From Latrodectus hesperus (taxonomy: Eukaryota; Arthropoda; Arachnida; Araneae; Theridiidae), in the NCBI GenBank assembly GCA_037975125.1, contig CM075853.1, positions 69,238,268 to 69,302,267 of the forward strand: a DNA stretch of 64,000 nt, written 5' to 3'. This document shows, piece by piece, positions 21,380-31,154 of the stretch (position 1 is its first letter; each line of letters starts with the position of its first letter). Under the pieces are notes generated by a model. The model ran no database searches, was not told where the DNA came from, and worked only from the letters and a program-made list of their open reading frames with translations. Both the position numbers and the translations under genes were made by a program.

Positions 21380-21572
21380 TTTTATCAGCGCTATGTCATT
21401 TAAATCTATTAACATCTCCTTACCATATGTTGTGGTAAACAAACCATACACACTTTAGTAAGCTCATTGAAATGCTTACAGTGAATGTGTTAAAGCCAGA
21501 TTAAAGCTTGAATTGTTAAAGTTTACAATTATAGTCATTGATTTTCTATGTTTTGAATTTGGAAATAAAAAC
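21380..21572 (+). repeat. Dispersed repeat R5, copy 2
   Basis: This is the partner of 18778-18950. It shares tttatcagcgctatgtcatt, gctcattgaaatgctta, tatagtcattgattttctat and gaatttggaaat. A SINE-A copy lies upstream in both cases but at different distances (about 50 and 260 bp), so it is either a family association or an old local duplication. Confidence 0.65.
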
Positions 21573-21579
21573 TCGTCCT

Positions 21580-22555
21580 TTTCGTGTTAAAAAACAAACT
21601 ATTTTTTATTAAAAAATTATTTATGTAGTAATGTATTTTATAAAAAGACCAAACAAATTACCAGAAACGTTTTTAATATTATATCCCATTAATTAGGGGC
21701 AAATAAGTTCTTTTATGGATATAATTTAGTATCGACTTTAATCGCGTTTTAATTTAAAATTTTAAAGTAATTTAAAATAGGAAGCACATAAATAATATTT
21801 AAAATACACCTATTTTGTCAAGAGATGTAAAGAAACTTTCTACAAGGCAAAAATTGTTACATAGAAATTTTTAGTATTCTTATTAATTTTCCTTATAAAT
21901 GAAATCAACAATAACAGTGAAATTTATCCTTTTTTTCAAATTTTCTATTGATATCTTTTTTATAATCTTCAAATCTTTCAGGAAATGATTTGGAGAAATC
22001 AATGAATCGTGACATTATGAGTGTGTATATATGTATATAAATAGAGTATCTGTATTTTTTTAATTAAAAAATATAATCAATCTCTGCTCTTTCTTTTTTA
22101 TTCATGAAAATTTAACATATTAATGCTCATTCCTCCTAAGAATATACATAATGACTCTATATAAATAAATAACTTCATTAAGTAAATTTTAACTGAACAA
22201 CCAGTTATCTAGAATTTTTTCAATATTTTGACTGTAATTTCCGGCAATATTAACACTTATTGCCCTTTAAAATCAACTTCAAGCCAGAAATTCGCAAATT
22301 TAATTTTATATGCAAAAAAAGTAAACCAATACAAAAATTTCCTTTTGAAGTGAAAATAATCTGACAAAGTTTCCTATATTATAGATTTGAAGTACCTAAT
22401 AAATTTTCTTCAGCTCATTTATTACTTTATACTTACCATCGAAATATTTAATAAAACAAAAAGTTTGGAAAATCTTTAAATTCGATTGATAATGATAAAA
22501 GCAATCTATCTTGACACAATTAAAATCTTTCTTTCGAATTATTTTTATTGAATGC
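21580..22555. other. AT-rich sequence, nothing recognised
   Basis: No repeats or open frames of interest. Confidence 0.5.
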
Positions 22556-22559
22556 CATA

Positions 22560-23110
22560 ATCGTGGATTTTTATTCCTTTCATGATCGTCTGCTTATTTA
22601 CAGTGTTGCCAACTTATTTCATCTCGAAAAAAATAATGACATGCACAATACTAATTAACAGCTACGTATCTTCTAATGTCAATCAGCCAAACACGGAAAC
22701 GAATTAAGTGTCAAGGTTAGTCTTACCTTGGTGTCGCGCCACTTTGCAAATAGTCTAAAAAATAAAAAACACTTTTTTTTATAATTAATGAAACAAAGAA
22801 AATCGTTTGCACACACCCTCCTTTTACTCCTCGAGTCGCAGATCTGACCTCCATCTGAAGGAAAACGTGCCCTCTAACACACGTGTACAAATCGTTCCAT
22901 TTAATTTCTTTTTTTCATTTGTTGTTGAACGCGAGTCTGGTTCCGGCAAGCGGAAAATAAACAAAGCCCAGTATAAATTGAATTTCTCCATGATATGAGA
23001 ATTAATGCGGTCTACTTTTCCATTTTTTTTATCCAATAGAATTTAGCTATGAGAATGTAGAAGGATCGTAGGTGGAAGAATGAAACGTGAGAATGGATCT
23101 TTTGTCATAC
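22560..23110. promoter_or_regulatory. Candidate conserved non-coding element
   Basis: Mixed-composition, apparently single-copy block. At 22712-22730 CAAGGT and ACCTTG form an inverted pair with a 7-nt spacer, the half-site bound by monomeric nuclear receptors of the ERR/FTZ-F1 type. Other words are cacacgtgtacaaatcgttc (CACGTG, about 22880), aacgcgagtctggttccggc and ttatccaatagaattt. Open frames at 22807-22998 (+) and 22824-23036 (-) overlap on opposite strands and look non-coding. Confidence 0.3.
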
Positions 23111-23114
23111 ACTG

Positions 23115-26100
23115 TAATTAAACCATTTTCAATTAAATTTTTTTGATAATTAAAAATATAATATTGTGCTGATGTTATACTAAGGAAGTACAACTATGTT
23201 TATTAAATTTAAGCTGTTAGAAATTGTTAAACTTTTGTAATTTGTATTGATTTAGCACGGAAATGTAAACTTAAAAATTTTTGCCACTGTATATAGCTAA
23301 TTTTTAAAATAATTATTTATTCTTTATATTATGTTATCGTATAAATTAATTTCATTGTTCTGTTAATCCTAAAATTATATTCATAACTTGAAATCGATAT
23401 CTTTAAAAGAATTTTATAATCTATATAAAAATGTTTCAGTCACTATAGAGAAATAAATTAAAATGCTCAATAAATAAATAAATAATAGTAAGGATTTATA
23501 TTTACGCTCAAAGTTCATAGTAAAGATTAGAAAACTGCTTAATTGATTTATTTTGCCAATGTATGAATAATAAATTGATGTTTATAAAGTTATTATAACT
23601 TTGATTCAATTGGTGAAATGAAAATTGAATCGGAAATTGGAAAATTAAAACATTAGTAAGAACCTGAAATATTTATTGAATTAAATTAGAAACAGAGTTA
23701 TAAATTCAATATTTAGCTAAAAGCGCAACTTTATGATCAAAATACTTTTCCATTTTTTTCCCCCAAATCAGAAGTTGGTTTCCCAGAAATTGGTTTTAGT
23801 TAAAAAGTATGAAGCTTTTTTTCTTTTTTATATTAAGTATCCCTAATATGATGTATTTATATAAATTCTAATTGTGTGTTTGTAATTTCTAATTTTTCAC
23901 AGCATCAGAATATATTAAAAATGTTGAAAACGAAGACACAGTTGTAGTACAAACAGTCATTACATTAAAATTGTATATCTCCCAATGAATTTAATCAAAA
24001 GATAATTAACATTTACGTCACTTTAATGAATTTCATGAAACATTGCGAAATTGCAAAGCATATAATAGTCTAATAAAAAATCGTGGTCGTGAAAATTCTC
24101 ATCAATGAGGAAAATTGGCTCAAATATCGCCAATTTGACGCCAAAATGCTTCATATTCTTCCTCAATGCATATATAATGATAATTAATACAGAAAATAGA
24201 ACATACTTCTTAAGAAAACTGAGATACAATTTATTTGTAAAAATAATAAAACAAATGTAATTTAAATTTATTATTTTAACTACATTTTTTTAAATTTTAA
24301 TTAAAAATGAAAATTAAATATTATACAAGCATTATGCTCCATTGATAGTTTACTCCTTGTAACAACAATAAATTTGAGTAGTGGAAACAGCCTTATTGAA
24401 AAATTTCAATTATAAAGTTATTTTTCTATGGTTTAATGGAATGGTTTCTTATTTACGAGCACTGAACTCTTGTTTAAAAGAAAGAGTTTATATCAGTAAT
24501 AAGCATGTATTTAGTAGTTTTTTATTGTTGTCGTGTCACTCGACAACACTTTTTAACTTGATCGAAAAGATTTTACATATGTGTCGAAAAAAATAATTTT
24601 AGAAATAATTATTTATTAAATCTTAGAATAATAATTATTATTAAAATTTCAATTCCAAAGCATTAAAAATAAATAAAATTCCGAAACTAATTTTAAAAAC
24701 TCTTAAATAATTGTCATTTGTAGTCATTATTAAAATCGGAAAACTGTACTTGAAACATATACTATGGAAACCTGCTTAAAATGCATTCCTAAGTAAACGA
24801 AACATAATTCTTCAGCTACCTCTTACGCATAAAATTCATCAAAAATATTGCTACTTCGCTATCTCTGAAGTCTAAACCAATAAGCTTTTAGACACACATA
24901 TCAAAGTAACCAAAACTCTCAAATATCAGCAAATGTACGAAAGTACTTTAAAAAATGCTCTCAGACTTCGTGAACACACTGCACAACTTCTTTGAAAAAA
25001 GAAAAAAATGAGTTCAATGTTACCATGAAAAAAACTTCAAAAGAACTAGAAAATTTCCTTCAACCTATTTTTCATTCAGCATTTTTTTTTTAGATGGAAG
25101 AGTTTTGGAAATTTTTTTTCACTAGTCAAACTTTTAAAAAAAACTTGGGTGTTATCAGATTTTATTGTTACATCTAGTATTCATACAAAAGTATAACCGT
25201 ACGCTATTGCCAAGCCCAACTTTTTTCCTATATTAAATTTAGTTTACTAGATTCAGTATATAAGCTATAAAACTGCACTTGAGTTTAAAACTTTGCTTAA
25301 GATAACTAAATATATCGGAAAATAAATTTGTTAAAATGCAGACATATTTAATTCTGACATTAGGTCACTGTAAGAAGTTAATCATTAATTTTTTTATTTT
25401 ATGATATTAAAAAACTAATTTTTCTAACTAATATTCTATACTAAAACTATCCACTGTTTTAAAGAATCTTCAGTCTAGAAAACTGAGTAACAATTAGTAA
25501 TTATCTCATCAAATATTGATTAAGCTATTGCATTATCTGATGCACTTGCTAAGTCAATATTTATTTTTCGAAAAATATGAGAGTTAATGAAACAATTAAG
25601 TTTTCTGCAGGAGTATATACACAGGACAAAACATTTGAATTTTGAATATATTTTTGATAGATTTTAGTATCATAAATTACTTTAAAAACAATATATGTAT
25701 TGTATACTAGAATAAATATAATTTTTACTTTTATATAAACCTAATTTCTCTGTAAATAGTTTATTAAATATCAGTAAATTTTCTACTTTTTTCTAATAGT
25801 ATTAAGTTGAAATTATAAATTTAGAACGATGCGTACAATTTTTTACTACGAAAACAATTGTTATTCCAAATTGCTTCTCATCTTGTTGAGGCTGTGATAA
25901 TATGATATTAAGTTCTTAGCAGCTTAACTGTGTGAAATATAAATAAGTTTAGAGATGAGAGTTTACCTTACTGTATTCCTCGAAAACAACTAAATATTAG
26001 ACTGTTTGTTATTAGAAATATTATGAAAAGCTTTAAAGTTCTGGCTTAAAGAAATATTGATTATAAAATTGACAGTCTGTTTATTTTGTTATACATTTAC

Positions 26101-26575
26101 ATCATCATAAGAATACAATATCAAGACTTATATCGGAGTAAATACATTTCAGTTCGATTAGTTTAATAAAACTTTTACAATACAGATAATACTGATTAAG
26201 TTGTATGTAAAAGTCATCGTTATTTAATATCTACAAGGAATTTTCATTTTATAATAAATCAAAATTTAGATTGAAAGTGTTACTTATCAACCAAAATAAC
26301 TTAAGGGTGATAAAGAAATACTTTTTTAGATGTGATTGGAGGTAATATGTGGTATATGTTAACTAAATGGTAGAAATGTGCCTATAATTAAATATGGCTA
26401 AGAAGAATACCTCAGGGTTGAAGAGTATTACAGTCAATCGAATCACTTCCATATGTTGTAATTTAAGCCCTAGTGTTGGGAAGCTTGGGATTTATATTTC
26501 AGGATGACATTAAGATGTGTAGAATCATTTAAGCTGTTGAAAATATTATCTAAATCGTAGGACACAGAGCAAGCA
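23115..26575. other. Long AT-rich stretch, nothing recognised
   Basis: About 3.4 kb of AT-rich sequence. Open frames of 68-71 codons (24023-24229 minus, 24381-24596 plus) carry no recognisable domain. I see no SINE copy here, which is notable against the density elsewhere. Confidence 0.5.
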
Positions 26576-26581
26576 AAAGTA

Positions 26582-27525
26582 CAGAGGGTGATTGGTTAAC
26601 AAACAGTTCGGACTGTGAACAAATAGGACCACGGACATTTTCACGAAAAATGTTTGTGTTTGGACAACGAACACATATTTGGGTAATGAACTAAAACGTA
26701 TTATAACGAACATTTTCGGCTCTCGGAGCATAATGTTCAAGTTGCTAAATCCAAAGGATCAAAAATTGTTTTTCATATCTCTTGAAGTATGTTGAACATC
26801 AGTTTCTGTTTTGATTTCATTCCAAAACCGAAACTCGTTTTATTTTGAGAGTCTCTCCTCCCTTGTTCATCCTCTCTCATACATAGTCTTGAATAAGGAA
26901 TTCCAGATGGCAATAACAATGTTCTAAATCAGTGTTTCTCAACCGCCGGTCCGCGGACCGGTACCGGTCCGCATGAAATATTTACCGGTCCGCGAAATAT
27001 CCATCTTTTATAGGCCGACCACCGATACAGTACCTGCATTACAATAATAATAGTATATAATATACAAATGTAAATTATAAGAAACAAAATGCTTTAAAAA
27101 TTATGTATGTCTTCATGATTTATCTTTTTGAAAAATTCTGCATTGGGTCAAATTATTAATATTACCGGTCCGCGCGAACGTGACGAAATATTTTACCGGT
27201 CCTTGGAGTAAATTCAGTTGAGAAACACTGTTCTAAATCACTTTACAATGACAATGTTATTGAATACTTCCGGAAAATCCTAAAAAAAAGAAAAAAGTAA
27301 TCGACATTGGGCTTGTTTTTTAACGACTGATTAATATGTATGTATTATTTTTGTAAACTTTAGAAGAAATTATGCATACTTTTTTAATTTCATTTTTAGG
27401 GCCTCCAGAACGAATTTATCGATTTCACAAAAAAATCTATGGTATATCAACGATCGGTTACCGAACCGTCTGCATAGCAGACATAGTCTTGTAACAGATT
27501 ATGTTCGTTAACCGATCACCCACTG
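26582..27525. mobile_element. Non-autonomous TIR transposon with TA target duplication, containing a nested hAT element
   Basis: The left end cagagggtgattggttaaca (from 26582) and right end, whose reverse complement is cagtgggtgatcggttaacg (to 27525), are terminal inverted repeats with about three mismatches in 25. TA flanks both sides (26580-26581 and 27526-27527), the target duplication of Tc1/mariner-type elements. With the nested 301-bp hAT element and one 8-bp duplication removed, the original is about 635 bp. No transposase is encoded, so it would depend on an enzyme supplied elsewhere. The superfamily is inferred from the TA duplication. Confidence 0.85.
26930..27230. mobile_element. 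hAT-type miniature transposon (301 bp), complete
   Basis: It has perfect 14-bp terminal inverted repeats CAGTGTTTCTCAAC and a perfect 8-bp target duplication TTCTAAAT (26922-26929 and 27231-27238), both diagnostic of the hAT superfamily. The interior is non-coding but carries repeated (T)ACCGGTCCGCG words, including a 16-bp perfect palindrome CCGGTCCGCGGACCGG at 26946-26961. This resembles subterminal transposase-binding repeats. It sits inside the TIR element 26582-27525 and so arrived later. Confidence 0.93.
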
Positions 27526-27663
27526 TAATGTGTATGTTGGGCTTCAATTCAAGAATTCGTGTATTTGACCTTCTCATCAGGCGTGAATACTCAAAGTATT
27601 ATCTTTTATGTATAAAAAGTGGCTTCAGATAAATATCAAAAATCAGGGTTCACTGTTGCATAA

Positions 27664-27840
27664 GCCGAGCTGGCAGCCGAATGGTTAGCGCTCTTGCCTT
27701 CGGTTCAACAGTTCGTGGGTTCGAATCCCACCTTGGGCATGGATGTTTGTAGTGGTTCGGAATCCACCTGAAACCGTAGGTCCCGGTCTAATTAGCCCTC
27801 GTGTACAAAAAATGACCATTGAGCGACAAACAAACCAAAC
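27664..27840 (+). mobile_element. SINE-A, best full-length copy (177 bp) with target duplication
   Basis: It begins gccgagctggcagccgaatg (A-box region of a tRNA-like head), has a perfect B box GGTTCGAATCC (27718-27728), a body tggttcggaatccacctgaa and gtaggtcccggtctaattag, and a tail gaccattgagcgacaaacaa acc. The 13-bp duplications CACTGTTGCATAA (27651-27663) and CACTATTGCCTAA (27841-27853) differ at two positions. There is no poly-A; the tail is a CAAACAAACC run. It can serve as the window reference for the family. Confidence 0.93.
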
Positions 27841-27854
27841 CACTATTGCCTAAT

Positions 27855-28455
27855 GTTAGAAAGTCACTCTTTGTAACGTCAGGTCCTGGGTAAGTTTTCA
27901 GCGACTGCTAAACAAGTAAAAATGGATGTTGCACTTATGCCTATTGCAACCATGTCTGGCTGTGTGCTTAAAGTCTTTTCTAGGTTTTCTCCGTTGTGAC
28001 ACATGAATACGGCACACTATCTGTGAAAGATACTAATGGAAAGCAGCTTACGTGGAAGATGCTGAAAGGCTATGCAATGCTCTTCGGACATTAGGCTATC
28101 CGCATCGGTGTCAAATCATCAGTAATAAAATGAACACTACTGAAGACTAAAGATATCGCTTTGATACGGCAGGTATGAAACATTGTATATATTGTGATTT
28201 TATATTTTCACTTCTGACGGAATAGCATGCATTATATAAGGATATAAATTTCGCTTCATGAATCTATAACACATTAAAAGTTATTACAAAAACAAAAGTA
28301 CATATTCATATTTATTATTCAAAATATTGCGATGATGTTTTCCTTAAAAGTCAAATGTGTGTGTGTGTGTCAACAACAATAATAATATTATAATCAAATG
28401 TGTGTCGATAACTGCCCATATTTTTTTATTTATGTTCATTTTACTACTATGCGAA
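27855..28455. other. Mixed sequence, unresolved
   Basis: About 27880-28150 is less AT-rich and contains a 36-codon open stretch (27984-28094) discussed under rejected items. At 28351-28370 there is a short (GT)n run. I cannot assign this block. Confidence 0.35.
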
Positions 28456-28459
28456 TATA

Positions 28460-28503
28460 GCAGCTTGTCCTTCATGGACCTTGCGCTATAAAACCTAACC
28501 AAC
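28460..28503 (+). mobile_element. 44-bp retroposon tail insertion with target duplication
   Basis: Contains gcagcttgtccttcatggac and cttgcgctataaaacctaac followed by a CCAAC tail. CTATGCGAATATA (28447-28459) and CTATGTGAATATA (28504-28516) flank it as a 13-bp duplication with one mismatch. It is an extreme 5' truncation of the family that also ends at 6185 and 30566. Confidence 0.8.
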
Positions 28504-28519
28504 CTATGTGAATATACTG

Positions 28520-28860
28520 TTATACATTCTAGTCTAGACCTGTTCTTACTGTTTTACGGTTAACTCCTACATGGAATTTTATTTTCAGTTAAATTACTCC
28601 TACATGTTCTAATTAAAATATTTAAATTAAAGTACTATATAATCGACAGCTCTTATTCCCGATTTATCTTAAAATAATACGCTTGCCGGTGTGGATGCAT
28701 TTTAATTTTACCATGTTTTATTTTCTGAACCGATGTTCTATCAATTATAAAATTTCACCATGGGATTAGTGTTTTAAAATTTTCAACAATGCTCATTAGT
28801 TCAACTGTTTCTCTATATTTAGGATTAAAATTATTCTTGTTTATATATATGTATGTATGT
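28520..28860. other. AT-rich sequence
   Basis: Plain AT-rich sequence ending in a TATG/TA run (28842-28881). Confidence 0.5.
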
Positions 28861-28881
28861 AATATATATATATATATATAT
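28861..28881. repeat. Short AT microsatellite
   Basis: About 21 bp of TA repeat at the border of the GC-richer element that follows. Confidence 0.85.
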
Positions 28882-29265
28882 GACACTTGGACAAGCCAAA
28901 CTTGCAATGCCTTTGGCTGTGAGAATTAAGTCAATAGAGAGCGTCTTTCGTTTGGATCAGAGCACCACGAAGGTGAAAGTACGACTTTGCTTTTTTTAAG
29001 GTGTCTCGTAATTTTGAACCACGGTCAGGTGACGAAACCACACCTGAGCTGGCACCCTCTTTTCAACATCCACGCCACACCAGCGGAAGGACTTTAAACG
29101 TCACATATTAATGTGGACACGTCCCCAACCCACGGAGTTCCAGCAACCTAGTGAAGGAGAGAACACCGGGCCCCCCTCCCAACCACTGCCCACGGCAAAT
29201 GGTGCTTCACTTTGCTGAGCTATGGGGAGCGGCGTGAAGCTACTGAGCCATTGGAGCTCAAAAAT
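28882..29265 (-). mobile_element. GC-rich dispersed element, probably SINE-like, reversed
   Basis: A sharply bounded block of about 380 bp, far richer in G and C than its flanks, with no useful open frame. Read on the minus strand, it starts near 29265 with ctccaatggctcagtagctt, an A-box-like tRNA promoter motif, followed by tagctcagcaaagtgaagca. A B box is not convincing. Other words are ccgggcccccctcccaacca and aacccacggagttccagcaa. No second copy is in the window. Confidence 0.45.
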
Positions 29266-29269
29266 TATT

Positions 29270-29870
29270 CTTATTACCAATTATTTCTTAGTTCGGAAAT
29301 ATTTTTTTTATCTACATTGCACTAATATGTAATTGTACTATATATATATTTTAATTCATTAATGTTATATTAATATTTATAAATTACTTTATGATTTTGT
29401 GTTTCAATTTATTTCGAACACATAAGTCAATAATTGCAAATAGTAAAGCTTATTTGTCAATGCAAAAACATGAATTTTATATTTAAGATTGTTTTAAAGA
29501 TATTTAAGCTCTACAAAATACAAAATCGTATAGCATTTTTTGGGCAGTATAAAGTCACTATAGGAGATTTCCGTGGAAATATTAACAGTCATATTCGGTA
29601 ATAAACTCTTGAATGTTTCCTGCAATGACCTAATAACGGAATATGCTCCTAATATATTAAATAGATCGATTTAGAGTTAGGATTTATTACTCAGATTTCC
29701 TGTTTAATGTGCTATCGCGCTTGCGCACGATGAATTGCGAATTATAGTACATATATGTATGCGTTAAGGTACAAAGCAATTTCACTAAATCGTATTGAAT
29801 TGAAAACTAATTTAATAAATAATATTTGAATTACAATTTTGATTTTGATAATTATTTCTCCCCTTTTGTA
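29270..29870. other. AT-rich sequence, nothing recognised
   Basis: No features noted. Confidence 0.5.
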
Positions 29871-29875
29871 ACTTT

Positions 29876-29910
29876 AAAATGAAACTATACATAAGATGTA
29901 GTTTCATTTT
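29876..29910. repeat. Hairpin, 12-bp perfect stem
   Basis: AAAATGAAACTA (29876-29887) and TAGTTTCATTTT (29899-29910) flank an 11-nt loop, with a possible outer TTTTG/CAAAA extension. Confidence 0.8.
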
Positions 29911-29940
29911 TCAAAACATACAAAATACTATATAATCTTA

Positions 29941-30080
29941 GCAAAATAACGCGTTGCACCTATGCAGTTATTACATTTAAATAATTCTATTTAAAATGTA
30001 ATTGAATTTAAAAATAATTTGAGCTTACATATTTTAAGTTTAAAGACTTATGCGGGTGCAATCATTGTGAAAGTCATATT
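29941..30080 (+). repeat. Direct repeat R6, copy 1 (about 140 bp)
   Basis: It shares near-identical sequence with 31010-31150, including atgtaattgaatttaaaaat, gagcttacatattttaagtt and taaagacttatg…gcgggtgca. The pair brackets about 930 bp that include a reversed SINE-B. Confidence 0.85.
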
Positions 30081-30084
30081 TTTG

Positions 30085-30505
30085 TGATTTAAGATGGTTT
30101 GATCTATAATTTGTCTTTATGGGCAAAAAACTGCCATTGGCGGCCATGTAGATTAATCCTGGTCATACTTGATTCTATCTCAACGAAAGCCAAGACAGTT
30201 ATTAAGGAATATGCATGTTAAATTCAAAGGGCCTAAAGTATTATGCTTACCTGCTGTGAAAATTAAATTCTGTTCAAGAGTGTCCCGTTCCTTGACCATG
30301 ACTGAATTTCGGAGTCGATGTGAAAACGAAATTTGTTGTGAAAAATCGTAGAAACAGTTACCTATGTTTTACTGAATAAACCTAATGTCAAGTGAATGTA
30401 TTCGCGCAATGACAAAACTCAATGGTTTCGTTTAATAGCAATTTTTGTAATTCTTGTTCAAAATGATGTGTCCATAAAGGCGTTAAGGGGTACGCTTCTC
30501 CAATA
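30085..30505. other. Internal segment between R6 copies
   Basis: Contains a 60-codon open frame (30169-30351) and the start of a 99-codon frame (30396-30695). The latter runs into SINE-B and is not coding. No domain is recognised. Confidence 0.4.
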
Positions 30506-30510
30506 TTCTT

Positions 30511-30566
30511 TGGCGCAGCATGTCCATTTTTGGACCTTGCGCCATAAAACCCAACCAACTAACCAA
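30511..30566 (+). repeat. Retroposon tail module with hairpin, copy 3
   Basis: TGGCGCA (30511-30517) pairs with TGCGCCA (30538-30544), and GTCCA pairs with TGGAC inside, giving a two-part stem. Then ataaaacccaaccaactaac forms the (AACC)n tail. It is the clearest fold of the three copies (6133, 28460). It abuts a SINE-B inserted in the opposite direction. Confidence 0.7.
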
Positions 30567-30800
30567 CCAATCTCCACTTTTCCAACTGAGGCTTATTTTG
30601 GTGTGGAGTCCGAGTTCCTCTGTACACACTTGCCACAGGTACCCGTTTATAGGGTATGCAACCATACAAGACCCATTCATACAAAAAGGTATTAAGACAG
30701 AGAATACACAGAGTTAGAAAATGTATCCATGTCCGAACTGGGATTCGAACCCAGGACCTCCCTATCCACAGTCAGGCACTCTGACCACTAGACAGGGTGT
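30567..30800 (-). mobile_element. SINE-B, reversed
   Basis: Minus-strand head ctgtctagtggtcagagtgc (A-box-like), a perfect-looking B box GGTTCGAATCC within tcctgggttcgaatcccagt, then gtatgaatgggtcttgtatg, taaacgggtacctgtggcaa and gaaaagtggag. The order matches 49601-49854. No clear target duplication is seen. Confidence 0.8.
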
Positions 30801-31009
30801 TTAAGATAAATGTAGGATAAAAATAAACTAAAAAGACAGATTATTGAAAATAGTATGAATTTCATTTTTGTAACAGATAAGATATACAATCAGATGGTAT
30901 ACTTTGAATTATATATTTACACCTAATTATTTGAAAACAATTTAAAAATGTAATTTTTTTTTGTGGAGATATTTTTTTAGTAGAAACATGAACTTAAGAT
31001 AAGGTAGGT

Positions 31010-31150
31010 GCAAAATTATTTTGCTATGCGGTTAATAATTTTAAATAATTCTATTAAAATGTAATTGAATTTAAAAATAATTTGAGCTTACATATTTTAA
31101 GTTTAAAGACTTATGTGTGCGGGTGCAGTCATTGCGAAAGCCATATTTTA
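31010..31150 (+). repeat. Direct repeat R6, copy 2
   Basis: Partner of 29941-30080, in the same orientation. Differences are mainly a few substitutions and 1-4 nt indels (for example cttatgtgtgcgggtgcagt against cttatgcgggtgcaat). Confidence 0.85.
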
Positions 31151-31154
31151 GAAC

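Noticed and set aside
27664..27740. Possible tRNA gene at the SINE-A head
   Set aside because: The cloverleaf stems do not close and the SINE body follows. Many copies share it.
27984..28094. 36-codon open stretch with a pattern like the C-terminal end of a retroelement integrase (…VKDTNGKQL…LKGY)
   Set aside because: Too short and generic to call. No upstream reverse transcriptase, integrase core or terminal repeats are visible. A profile search against retroelement pol proteins would decide.
30396..30695. 99-codon open frame and overlapping frames on both strands
   Set aside because: The frame crosses the retroposon tail module and a reversed SINE-B, so it is a by-product of repeats.
30720..30795. 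Possible tRNA gene (minus strand with perfect B box)
   Set aside because: No acceptor-stem pairing, and the SINE-B body follows. The same head occurs at 49601, so it is a SINE promoter and not a tRNA gene.
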